A DNA stretch of 64,000 nucleotides from Streptomyces sp. Edi4 (lineage in GTDB: Bacteria; Actinomycetota; Actinomycetes; Streptomycetales; Streptomycetaceae): assembly GCF_040253615.1 (NCBI RefSeq), contig NZ_JBEJGY010000004.1:6820001-6884000 (forward strand), in the 5' to 3' direction. Position numbers and translations under genes: made by a program. Positions within the stretch are counted from its first letter, which is position 1. Every line of letters begins with the position of its first letter. The notes below the pieces were generated by a model that searched no databases, had not been told where the DNA came from, and worked only from the letters and a program-made list of their open reading frames with translations. Below are positions 8,346-15,951 of this stretch, piece after piece.

Positions 8346-8359
8346 TGAGAGCGCTCCCG
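8346..8359. repeat. Dispersed palindrome site 7 (third of 55-bp array)
   Basis: TGAGAGCGCTCCCG, exactly 55 bases after site 6. The 400-base gap 7975-8390 contains these three sites and no gene I can support. Confidence 0.7.
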
Positions 8360-8390
8360 GCGCCCCCAGCGCCCCCGTGCCGGGTGGCTC

Positions 8391-8951
8391 TCAGTGGCCC
8401 ACGTGGCGTACGTGGAGGTGGCCGTCCCTCGGGTAGGGAGGCGTGGCGGGGAGGATGCGGTCGAAGTGGTAGCCGGCCTTTTCCGCGACGCGGCAGGAGG
8501 CCGGGTTGTCCTCCTGGTGGATCAGTTCGAGCCGGTGCAGCCCCTCGGTGGCGTAGCAGTCGAAGGCCCACGCCGAGAGCGCTTCCACGGCGCGCGGGGC
8601 AACTCCGCGTCCACGGGCGTACGGCATCGTCCAGTAACCGATTTCGCCGACCTCCCGGCTGGGGTGCTCCGGCCACTTGAGCACGATGTTGCCCAGCAAC
8701 TGCCCTCCCTCATCGCCGGGTTGGTCTTCGCAGATCGCAAAGGCGAGCCGCGTTCCGGTCCGTCTGCCCTGGCGTTGGAACTCAAGCCAGCGCTCCGCGT
8801 CCTCCGGGGTCTTGATGGGGTGGGCCGTCCACCGGGCTATGGCAACGTCGCCGTACGCCTCGATCACTCGCTCGGCGTCCTCGTGGCGCCAGGGCCGCAA
8901 CACGAGCGCGCCCGCCGTCGAAGCCGCCTCCACCCGCAGGGTCCCCGTCAT
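8391..8951 (-). CDS. GNAT-family N-acetyltransferase
   Basis: 186 residues resembling RimJ/RimL-type acetyltransferases: LVLRPWRHEDAERV at the start, GNIVLKW in the central strand, GEIGYWTMPYARGRGVAPRA as the acetyl-CoA-binding loop (R-G-R-G-V-A) and RLELIHQEDNPASCRVAEKAGY near the end. It would transfer acetyl from acetyl-CoA to an amine; the substrate is not predictable. ATG 8951 has GAGGAGG six bases upstream, better than an upstream ATG at 8978. A palindrome variant at 8574 encodes VEALSA. It is transcribed toward the 55-bp palindrome array. Confidence 0.85.
   Translation of the reverse strand: MTGTLRVEAASTAGALVLRPWRHEDAERVIEAYGDVAIARWTAHPIKTPEDAERWLEFQRQGRRTGTRLAFAICEDQPGDEGGQLLGNIVLKWPEHPSREVGEIGYWTMPYARGRGVAPRAVEALSAWAFDCYATEGLHRLELIHQEDNPASCRVAEKAGYHFDRILPATPPYPRDGHLHVRHVGH
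8574..8587. repeat. Dispersed palindrome site 8
   Basis: CGAGAGCGCTTCCA inside the acetyltransferase gene; antisense codons GAA GCG CTC TCG. Confidence 0.6.
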
Positions 8952-9069
8952 CCACGTCCTCCTCGAAACCGCCGCCATTCACGGTATTCCCTTGGCTGGT
9001 CACTCACTTGGCCCAACAGTACGCAGGGGTGCGAGGGGAGCTGTTCATCGAGGCGGCCCGGTCCTCCCC

Positions 9070-9086
9070 ATTACCTCCCTGGTAAT
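9070..9086. promoter_or_regulatory. Small inverted repeat in the 358-bp divergent gap
   Basis: ATTACC-TCCCT-GGTAAT between the acetyltransferase start (8951) and the SnoaL-like gene (9310). Relatively AT-rich for this genome, so a candidate operator. The rest of the gap shows only a short tandem of ACACACCGAC units near 9250-9280. Confidence 0.35.
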
Positions 9087-9309
9087 CGACCCCCTGCCCC
9101 CGCCCCGGCACAGTTGAGGACATCGGGACCCGGGCGGCGCACTCCGGCCGGGTCCCGGGCCCGGAGCAGGCGGAACGCGTCGACCGACGCACTCCGGCCG
9201 GACACGACGCAAGCCACACATGCCCGCGCGCACCCCGCGACGCAAGCGACACCGACACACCGACACACCGACACACCCCACCCCCACCCACGCCCAGGAG
9301 GCTGATCCC

Positions 9310-9687
9310 ATGTCCGAGAACCGCTACGAGACCGCCGTCGCCCGCTACTTCGCGGCCTGGAACGCCCCTTCGGCCGAGGACGTCGCCAAGGCGGTGGCCG
9401 ACGCGTGGACCGAGGACGGGTCCTACACCGACCCCCTCGTCGACGTCCGGGGCCACGACGCGGTGGCCGCCGTGATCGCCGGGGCACACGAGCAGTTCCC
9501 CGGGTTCGAGTTCCGGCCGAGCGGGCCGGTGGACGGGAATCATCACATCGCCCGCTTCGGATGGGAACTCGTGTCGGTCGCCGACGGCTCTGCTCCGGTC
9601 GCCGGGTTCGATGTGATCACCCTGGCCGAGGACGGCCGCATCGAGTCCGTCGCGGGGTTCCTCGACCGCGTACCGCCCACGGCATGA
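9310..9687 (+). CDS. SnoaL-like/NTF2-fold protein
   Basis: 125 residues. The pattern YFAAWNAP, WTEDGSYTDPLVDVRGHDAV and a closing VITLAEDGRIESVAGFLDR is that of the SnoaL-like polyketide-cyclase/steroid-isomerase fold. Most members of this size are of unknown substrate. AGGAGG eight bases upstream fixes ATG 9310. It converges on the XRE regulator at 9704 with 16 bases between stops. In many actinobacteria such NTF2 proteins sit beside XRE regulators of the same type, so the regulator may control it; that is inference. Confidence 0.8.
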   Translation: MSENRYETAVARYFAAWNAPSAEDVAKAVADAWTEDGSYTDPLVDVRGHDAVAAVIAGAHEQFPGFEFRPSGPVDGNHHIARFGWELVSVADGSAPVAGFDVITLAEDGRIESVAGFLDRVPPTA

Positions 9688-9703
9688 GCGATCGAAGGTG
9701 CCT

Positions 9704-10510
9704 CTACGGCGTGAAGGACTGAAGGTACGTCGCCGTCTCCGGGTCGGCCGGCAGAAATGTCTCGATGGCCAGCTCGGAGACGGTGACGTCCATCGGCGTG
9801 TTGAACGTGGCGATGGTCGAGATGAAGGAAAGCACCGTGCCCGCGTGTTCGATGCGCAGTGGCAGTGCGAAGGGAAACACCTGCTGGTGTCCCGCGTCGG
9901 CCGGGGTCTCGCCGCTCTCCGGTACGGGGTGGGCGGCGACCTCCTCGTACAGGGCCCGCAGGGAATCGTTGCGCAGCAGGGCGATCTGACGCTCCATCTG
10001 TTCCAGGAGGTGTCCGCGCCACTGCGCCAGGTTGCGGATGCGGGGGGCGAGGCCTTCGGGGTGCAGGGTCAGCCGCATCGCGTTCACCGGCGGGGCGAGC
10101 AGGTGCCCGGCCACGCCTTCGAGAAGCATCTCGATGCCGCGGTTCGCGGCGAGCACCGTGTACGTCGCGTCCACCACCAGCGCGGGGTAGGGCTCGTACG
10201 CCCCCAGCAGGCGCTGCATTCCTTCGCGCAGGGAACTCATGGCGGGGTCGTCCAGCGGGGTCTGCGCGTAGTGCGGGGCGTAACCGGCCGCCAGGAGAAG
10301 GGCGTTGCGTTCGCGGACCGGCACGTCCAGGTGTTCCGCGAGACGCAGCACCATCTCCTCGCTCGGGCGGGACCTGCCGGTCTCGATGAAGCTGATGTGG
10401 CGGGCCGAGGAGTCGGCGCGCAGCGCGAGTTCCAGCTGGCTGAGCCGGCGCTGTTCGCGCCAGCCGCGCAGCAGGGGCCCCACTCCCGTTGCCAGGGCGG
10501 TAGTTGTCAT
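9704..10510 (-). CDS. XRE-family transcriptional regulator with MmyB-like ligand domain
   Basis: 268 residues. An N-terminal helix-turn-helix (residues 10-70: LRGWREQRRLSQLELALRAD, then ARHISFIETGRSRPS) is followed by a PAS-like domain typical of the MmyB family (YPALVVDATYTVLAANRG). These usually repress nearby oxidoreductase or NTF2 genes in response to a small ligand. The start lies three bases after the stop of the GT87 gene on the same strand, so cotranscription from the GT87 promoter is possible. It converges with the SnoaL-like gene. Confidence 0.85.
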   Translation of the reverse strand: MTTTALATGVGPLLRGWREQRRLSQLELALRADSSARHISFIETGRSRPSEEMVLRLAEHLDVPVRERNALLLAAGYAPHYAQTPLDDPAMSSLREGMQRLLGAYEPYPALVVDATYTVLAANRGIEMLLEGVAGHLLAPPVNAMRLTLHPEGLAPRIRNLAQWRGHLLEQMERQIALLRNDSLRALYEEVAAHPVPESGETPADAGHQQVFPFALPLRIEHAGTVLSFISTIATFNTPMDVTVSELAIETFLPADPETATYLQSFTP

Positions 10511-10513
10511 ACG

Positions 10514-11974
10514 TCAGACGTTAACTCGCGCCTGCGGCAAGGCCTCTTGGCTGCCCGCTTTCTGTCGCCGCGGGCGCCACCGGTGGCGTACCGCCCAGCC
10601 GGCCAGGACCGCGCACGCGGCGACGGTGTACGCCGTCTTCGCCATGGGGAAGTCGCCCGTCGCCTTGGCCACCACATAGACACAGGTGCCCGCGCCGGCG
10701 ACGGCCAGCCACTCCCACCTCCCGTCCAGTGCCACGAGCCCGATCAGGAGCAGGGCGTACCAGGAGTACCCGGGCGTCAGGAGCAGAAAGGCCCAGCCAA
10801 GCAGCAACAGGGCGCCCGACCAAGGGCGTTCGGGGCGGCCGCGCCGCAGGACGTAGGCCGTCACCGCCAACAGTCCCACGAGGGCGGCCGGCAGGGCCCA
10901 GTCGTCGGGCAGCACCATCCGCAGCAGCGCGAACCGTCCCTGCCCTGAGGGGTCGTCGTATCCCTCCTCCTCGGTGTAGCCGCCGAGGTAACCGAACACG
11001 GAGGAGTGGGAAGCGAGCACGTACGGGAGGTAGGAGAGCGCGATCAGAGCGGCCGTCGACGTGAGTACGGTGACCGGCCGCCGTCGCAGGACCGCCGGCA
11101 GCACCGCGGCGGGCAGCATCTTGACCGCGACGCCCGCGCCGATCAGCGCACCGGCCGTCGCCGCACGCAGCCGGCTCATCGCGGGGCCCACGCCTCCTGT
11201 CAGCGCACCGAGCCCGGCGAGGGTCAGCAGGACGGCGAGGACGTCGATGTGGGCGTTGTTGACCGCCTCCACGGGCACGGCCGGACACCACGCCCACAGC
11301 GCGGCGCGCGACACCTGGCCCGGCGCGCCGTCCGGGCCGCGCCGCCGCAGAACGCGCAACAGCACCAGGGTGGTGCCCACCGCGAACAGGGCGCCCCCGA
11401 TCTGAAGGGGCTTGAGGCGGGCGCCGCCGGGGGAGATCTCGTCCACGAGCAGGTAGTACGCCTCGGCGACAGGCGGGTAAATGGTGTGTACGGAGGGCCT
11501 GTTGAGGCGAGTGCAGCCGCCGTCGACCCGGGCTCGCTCCGGTTTGCGGCACTGCGCCGGGTCCGTCGGGAAGAGCCAGGGATCACGCAGGCGGGCCACC
11601 TCCCGGTCGGCCGGCGCGTAGTCGTAGGGGGAGATCCCGGCCGCCTGCACCCGCCCGTCCCAGGCGTACCGGAAGGCGTCGGTACTGGTACGTGGGGGAG
11701 CGAGCAGCCCGGTGGCGGCGACGGCGATCCCGCCCACGACGATCAGCGCGGCGCGGTGGCGGGCCGGCACCTTGAAGACCGACCACGCCGCGAGGGCGCA
11801 AAGGAGCCAGGCCGCCGCGTACCACCACGACAGGCCGGCCGGGTCGGCGCGGAAGCCGTCCTTGCGGACGGTCACGCCGAGCACGAAGGTGAGCGCGACC
11901 AGCAGAACGGTGGTGCATGCGGTGCGTACGGTGCATACGCTGCGTAGGATTCGTACGGTACGTCGATGGGTCAC
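10514..11974 (-). CDS. GT87-like polyprenol-phosphate-dependent mannosyltransferase
   Basis: 486 residues with about ten hydrophobic helices. AFRYAWDGRVQAAGISPYDYAP early in the protein is the acidic/aromatic loop found in GT-C enzymes of the DUF2029/GT87 type. IYPPVAEAYY, NNAHIDVLAVLL and YSWYALL are further family blocks. Such enzymes add alpha-mannose from a polyprenol carrier on the outer membrane face. The N-terminal coding DNA contains imperfect TGCGTACGGTGCATACG repeats that also cover the likely start, so the exact start is uncertain. Its last codons are immediately followed by the XRE gene. Confidence 0.8.
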   Translation of the reverse strand: MTHRRTVRILRSVCTVRTACTTVLLVALTFVLGVTVRKDGFRADPAGLSWWYAAAWLLCALAAWSVFKVPARHRAALIVVGGIAVAATGLLAPPRTSTDAFRYAWDGRVQAAGISPYDYAPADREVARLRDPWLFPTDPAQCRKPERARVDGGCTRLNRPSVHTIYPPVAEAYYLLVDEISPGGARLKPLQIGGALFAVGTTLVLLRVLRRRGPDGAPGQVSRAALWAWCPAVPVEAVNNAHIDVLAVLLTLAGLGALTGGVGPAMSRLRAATAGALIGAGVAVKMLPAAVLPAVLRRRPVTVLTSTAALIALSYLPYVLASHSSVFGYLGGYTEEEGYDDPSGQGRFALLRMVLPDDWALPAALVGLLAVTAYVLRRGRPERPWSGALLLLGWAFLLLTPGYSWYALLLIGLVALDGRWEWLAVAGAGTCVYVVAKATGDFPMAKTAYTVAACAVLAGWAVRHRWRPRRQKAGSQEALPQARVNV

Positions 11975-12084
11975 CCCGCGAGCCTGGCAGCTCCGGGCCC
12001 CGATCAGGCGTAGGCCGCCCCCGCCGTCCGAGAACCGTAAGGTTCATTCGGAGGAACCGGGAGCGGCCCGCGTCCGGAACGCTG

Positions 12085-12474
12085 TTACCGCCAGCCGCCG
12101 TAAGGCACCGTCAGAAGTTCCAGCCAGTGCCCCGAGGGATCGGGGAAATACACGCCGCGGCCGCCGTCATTGTGATTGATCTCGTTCGGGCGCTTGCGGT
12201 GCGGATCGGCGAAGAATGGAAGCCCCAATTCTTCGATCTGCTGGAACGCCGCGTCGAACTCCTCCTCGGACACGAGAAACGCGTAGTGCTGTGGCGCGAT
12301 CTCGGTACCTGCGGGCACGGTCGCGAAGTCGAGAGTGACTCCGTTGCTGGTCACGACGGGGACGAACGGTCCCCATTCCTTACCGGCCTCGAGTCCGAGC
12401 ATGCGGGCCAGGAATTCCGCTGAGGCGCGGTTGTCATGGGATGCGACAATGGTGTGATTCAACTGTACTGCCAT
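12085..12474 (-). CDS. VOC-family (glyoxalase fold) protein
   Basis: 129 residues with the paired beta-alpha-beta-beta-beta repeats of the vicinal oxygen chelate fold. LNHTIVASHDNRASAEFLARMLGL opens it, and GRGVYFPDPSGHWLELLT closes it with a metal-ligand Glu. His in LNHTIV and Glu in WLELL are plausible metal ligands, so an active metalloenzyme is possible. GGAGG nine bases upstream supports ATG 12474. The flanking genes are unrelated, so the substrate is unknown. Confidence 0.82.
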   Translation of the reverse strand: MAVQLNHTIVASHDNRASAEFLARMLGLEAGKEWGPFVPVVTSNGVTLDFATVPAGTEIAPQHYAFLVSEEEFDAAFQQIEELGLPFFADPHRKRPNEINHNDGGRGVYFPDPSGHWLELLTVPYGGWR

Positions 12475-12688
12475 GGTGGAATGCCTCCATCGGGCATATC
12501 GCAGACACCTCCATGCCTCACCCGACCGGTGACCGGCACGCGATGTCGCCCGAAGATCCTAACCGCGTTCCGGCGCCCCTGTCACGGCAATATTCACGCC
12601 ATCGCGTTCTGCCTCGAACGGGCGGCGTTCGTGAACCGTAAGGTGTCGCAGAGCTCGTGAAGGGGGCCGCTCGGGGTGGGATGGAGGC

Positions 12689-13831
12689 ATGAAGCCACGA
12701 CTTCCCGCGGTGCGCCCGCCCGTCTTCAGGGGCAGCCTTCACGACGCGCGTACGGCGACCGCCATCGGCCGCTGGCTGGGTGTCGCGATGACGGTCTGCT
12801 TCGGCACCGGACTGATCAGCCACTACCTCCAGCACCAGCCCGGCTGGCTCCTGGACGTGCTGCCCAGCAGGCCCGTCTGGGGGTACCGCCTCACTCAGGG
12901 CCTGCACGTGGCAGCCGGCATCGCCGCGATCCCGCTGCTGCTCGCCAAGTTGTGGACGGTCTACCCGAGGCTGTTCGCCTGGCCGCCGCTGCGTTCCGTA
13001 CGCCATGCCCTGGAACGCCTCTCGGTGGCCTTCCTCGTCGCGGGCGCGGTCTTCGAACTGTTCACCGGTCTCCTCAATACCGTGCAGTGGTACCTCTGGC
13101 CGTTCTCGTTCGTGCCGGTGCACTTCGCCGTGGCCTGGCTGCTCGCCGGCGCCCTCATGCTGCACATCGCCGTCAAGTACCCCCAGATCAAGTCGCATTG
13201 GGGCGCCAGGTCGCCAGGGACGCTGATGCTTGCGCCCGCCGACGGGCCCGACCGGCGCTCCCTGCTGAAGGGAGTCGCGGCCGCCGCGGGCGCCGTCACC
13301 CTGACCACCGTCGGACAGGCCTTCACCCCGCTGAAGTTCTTCGACGTCCTCGCGCCACGCCACCCCGACTACGGGGCCGAGCAACTGCCGGTCAACCGGA
13401 GCGCGCGGGCGGCCGGTACCACCCAAGTCGACATCGGTGCCTACCGGTTGACCGTCGTGGGCCCGCGCCCCTACACCCTGACCTACGACGAGCTGTCCGC
13501 GCTCACCCAGCACGAGTCCGTCCTGCCCATCGCCTGTGTCGAGGGCTGGAGCAAGTCCGCCCACTGGACGGGCGTGCGCATGACCGACCTGCTGCGCCGG
13601 GCGGGCGCGCCGCCGGACGCCCGGGTGCGGGTGGTGTCGCTGGAGCAGTACGGCGCCTACCGCGTGATGGAAATGGGCCGCGACTACGCCCACGACCCAC
13701 TGACCCTGCTCGCCCTGAAACTCAACGGGCAGACCCTGACCGCCGACCACGGCTATCCCGCGCGCGTCATCGCCCCCAACCGCCCGGGCGTGCTGCAAAC
13801 CAAATGGGTCAGCCGTCTGGAGGTGCTGTGA
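12689..13831 (+). CDS. Membrane cytochrome b561-like/molybdopterin oxidoreductase fusion
   Basis: 380 residues. Residues 1-180 hold four or five hydrophobic helices with His residues in pairs (SHYLQH, GLHVAAG, VPVHFAVAW, LMLHIAVKY), like a b-type cytochrome membrane unit. A basic Arg-Arg pair at residues 189-190 (DRRSLLKG) and a hydrophobic stretch then resemble an internal twin-arginine signal. The remainder is a sulfite-oxidase-type molybdopterin domain, with the ligand Cys in IACVEGWSK near residue 283. It should pass electrons between an outer-face Mo site and the membrane. GGGGTGGG eight bases upstream supports ATG 12689. Its TGA overlaps the ATG of the next gene. Confidence 0.82.
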   Translation: MKPRLPAVRPPVFRGSLHDARTATAIGRWLGVAMTVCFGTGLISHYLQHQPGWLLDVLPSRPVWGYRLTQGLHVAAGIAAIPLLLAKLWTVYPRLFAWPPLRSVRHALERLSVAFLVAGAVFELFTGLLNTVQWYLWPFSFVPVHFAVAWLLAGALMLHIAVKYPQIKSHWGARSPGTLMLAPADGPDRRSLLKGVAAAAGAVTLTTVGQAFTPLKFFDVLAPRHPDYGAEQLPVNRSARAAGTTQVDIGAYRLTVVGPRPYTLTYDELSALTQHESVLPIACVEGWSKSAHWTGVRMTDLLRRAGAPPDARVRVVSLEQYGAYRVMEMGRDYAHDPLTLLALKLNGQTLTADHGYPARVIAPNRPGVLQTKWVSRLEVL

Positions 13832-14241
13832 TGCGGGTCGTGGTGGGAGCGGCCGGGCTCGCGCTGATGGCCGTCGGCGGGCTGCTCGTATGGGATCAGG
13901 CCACCCACTGGGACGTACTGTTCTGGCTGGCGGGGGCCGCCGTGCTGCACGACGCGATCATCGCTCCGCTGGTCCTCGCGGCGGGACTGCTGACCGGCGG
14001 CGTGAAGAGCCGAGGTCTGCTGCGCGGCACCCTGCTGACCGCCGGCTGCCTCACTCTGATCGCGCTTCCCGTACTGCTGCGTCCCCTGCCCGCCGCCAAC
14101 CCCTCGGTGGTGCCCCTGGATTACGTACGAGGTCTGCTGGTCTCCCTGGGGGTGCTGATCGCGCTCTCACTCCTGCTGGGCGCGCTGCGGTGGGCCCGGG
14201 AGAGGCGGGGGAGGCGCGCCGGGGCGACGGGTGGTGGGTGA
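13831..14241 (+). CDS. Small four-helix membrane protein coupled to the Mo oxidoreductase
   Basis: 136 residues with four hydrophobic segments (VVGAAGLALMAVGGLLVW, VLHDAIIAPLVLAAGLL, LLTAGCLTLIALPVLL, LLVSLGVLIALSLLLGAL). I do not recognise a named domain. The ATG shares an A with the upstream stop (TGATG), so translation is coupled and the protein probably assembles with the oxidoreductase, perhaps as a membrane subunit. The tail is Arg-rich. G-rich low-complexity DNA follows (14242-14379). Confidence 0.75.
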   Translation: MRVVVGAAGLALMAVGGLLVWDQATHWDVLFWLAGAAVLHDAIIAPLVLAAGLLTGGVKSRGLLRGTLLTAGCLTLIALPVLLRPLPAANPSVVPLDYVRGLLVSLGVLIALSLLLGALRWARERRGRRAGATGGG

Positions 14242-14379
14242 CGGGGCGCCAAGCGTCGCGGGACCGGGGCCGGGGCCGGGTGACGGCGTCGGGTGGCGAG
14301 GCCGGGTGGCGGGGTGGGCGCCGGGTGGCGGGTGGCCGGAAAGTGCCCCTGCTGAGGCGCGGGGGGCCTGATCGTCCTC

Positions 14380-15264
14380 CTACCCTTTGTCCCGTACGGC
14401 CGGCGCCATTGGTTCCGCCACCTCCCACACGCTGTGGAACGCCAGCCGCAGACAGGTCGCGAGCGCCGGGTGTTCGATGTACAGGGCGGTGGTGGAGCCG
14501 GTACCCGCGACCGGGTCCGGCATGTCGCACAGCACCAACGACGCGTCCGCGATGACCAGTTTGAGGGGGAGGTGCTGGGTGAAGCGGGCTTCTTCGCCGG
14601 CCTCGGCGAAGCGCCGCACGTTCTCCAGCACCTCCTCGTCGGCCAGCGCGTCACGCGTGTACACCGCCCGTACCGTCCCCTTGGCGCGTCGAAGACGCCG
14701 TGTCGCCTTGATTCCGGAGGTGTTGGCGGCCGGGGCCACGAACGGCGGCATACAGAACGTGAGGAGTTCGGAGTCCGCCTGCTCCTGGATGTCCGCGAAG
14801 CGCTCCGCGATCTGACGCTGGTCGCGCAGGACCTCGATGTAGTCGAGCGGATCGGTGTGGGCCCGGCCGTCCGCCCACAGGGGCAACAGCAGTGACGTCA
14901 GACCCGTGGACACCTTCTCCAGGCGTTCCAGGGACTCTCTTTGACGGTTCATCAGGCGCGTGAGGGCGAGTTCGGGCGCGATCGCGGTGAACGTGGCGAC
15001 GCGTCCCCGATGGGCGACGGCGAGCTGGGAGCGGACCAGACCGTCGAGAACGTCGTAGATGCGCTGGCGCGGTACCTCCGCCTCCCGCGCCACCTGGGCC
15101 GCGGTGTAGGAGTCGCGCCTGACCAGAGCGAGGTAGACCCGTGCCTCGTAACGGGAAAGGCCCAGTTCGACGAGGTCGCTGACCGACCCCTCATCAGGCT
15201 CCATGCGCATCCCCGTCCGACGGTGTGGGTGTTCTCCCGGCTCGATGCCCGCCACCGTATACAT
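14380..15264 (-). CDS. TrmB-family transcriptional regulator
   Basis: Up to 294 residues. A winged helix-turn-helix at the start (LGLSRYEARVYLALVRRDSY, then REAEVPRQRIYDVLDGLV) is the TrmB signature, followed by a coiled segment (LMNRQRESLERLEKV) and a ligand-binding C-terminal domain. TrmB proteins often sense sugars. The true start may be ATG 15210 or 15204, as the first 18 residues lie outside the usual family boundary. It is divergent from the sedolisin gene at 15952, whose long upstream region carries inverted repeats, so it is a candidate regulator of that protease. Confidence 0.8.
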   Translation of the reverse strand: MYTVAGIEPGEHPHRRTGMRMEPDEGSVSDLVELGLSRYEARVYLALVRRDSYTAAQVAREAEVPRQRIYDVLDGLVRSQLAVAHRGRVATFTAIAPELALTRLMNRQRESLERLEKVSTGLTSLLLPLWADGRAHTDPLDYIEVLRDQRQIAERFADIQEQADSELLTFCMPPFVAPAANTSGIKATRRLRRAKGTVRAVYTRDALADEEVLENVRRFAEAGEEARFTQHLPLKLVIADASLVLCDMPDPVAGTGSTTALYIEHPALATCLRLAFHSVWEVAEPMAPAVRDKG

Positions 15265-15353
15265 CTATCCCCGCTGTGAGCAGCCCCTTGATCCATGGGG
15301 AATCCGCAGGCCGGGCCGCGCGGTGATCCATCCCCTTTCGAGGGCAAGGCTTT

Positions 15354-15389
15354 GCCTGGGGCTTGCCTAAGGCTGTTGTCGCCCCAGGC
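15354..15389. promoter_or_regulatory. Inverted repeat between TrmB regulator and sedolisin
   Basis: GCCTGGGGC (15354-15362) and GCCCCAGGC (15381-15389) are exact inverted repeats with 18 bases between. An overlapping smaller repeat, GGCAA (15343-15347) and TTGCC (15352-15356), lies just upstream. Candidate TrmB operator; could also be part of an RNA leader. Confidence 0.4.
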
Positions 15390-15570
15390 GGGCGTCGCTA
15401 CCTTCATCCGTGCCACCACGTGAGCGGGTGGCAGTTTTCTCGAGGCGCAACTGTCATGCTCTGATCAGGTAATGCCGCTTCCACCGGTCATGCGCGATGA
15501 CACGTACCGCCGGCCGCACAGCGCACACGGCACAGCACCCGTATCAGCACACGCACAGGCACCCGTACAA

Positions 15571-15628
15571 GTACATGTACGTGCACATGTGCACGTACGC
15601 GTGCACGCACACGCACACGCACACACAT
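15571..15628. repeat. 58-bp alternating purine-pyrimidine tract with 22-bp palindrome
   Basis: Every base from 15571 to 15628 alternates purine and pyrimidine, with GT/AC steps dominating. Positions 15577-15598 form a perfect 22-base palindrome centred on CATG. Such tracts favour Z-DNA or cruciform under supercoiling. It sits in the roughly 690-base gap between the TrmB gene and the sedolisin gene, in which I see no coding gene. Confidence 0.85.
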
Positions 15629-15951
15629 CTGTACCGAGCTCAACATCCGCACCAGCGAGGGCACCAGCATGTGCCCCCGCACCGCCGCGCACGCGGACTC
15701 GGACCACCTCGCGCCTCACCCAAGCGCATCGCACCAGCACAGCACCAGCACAGCACCAGCGCCGCACCGGCCGGCACCAGCCGCACCACCCAGCCGCACC
15801 GCAGGACGCGCCGTCGGTCACCGCTCACGGCACCGCCGACCGCCCGGCACCCGTACCACCGAACGCGCCGGATCCGCCCCGCCGCACCTGTAGACCCAGC
15901 TCCTCCGCTCGCCCCGATCCGGCGAACCGACCCCCCATGGAGGGCAGTTCC

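Noticed and set aside
8236..8359. Simple CebR operators explaining all palindromes
   Set aside because: Only the copies near the cellulase resemble the CebR box closely; most copies have A and T at positions 3 and 12 and lie inside unrelated genes.
15472..15936. An N-terminal extension of the sedolisin through the CA-repeat DNA
   Set aside because: It would place His/Val/Pro low-complexity sequence before a signal peptide; a good ribosome site exists for TTG 15952.
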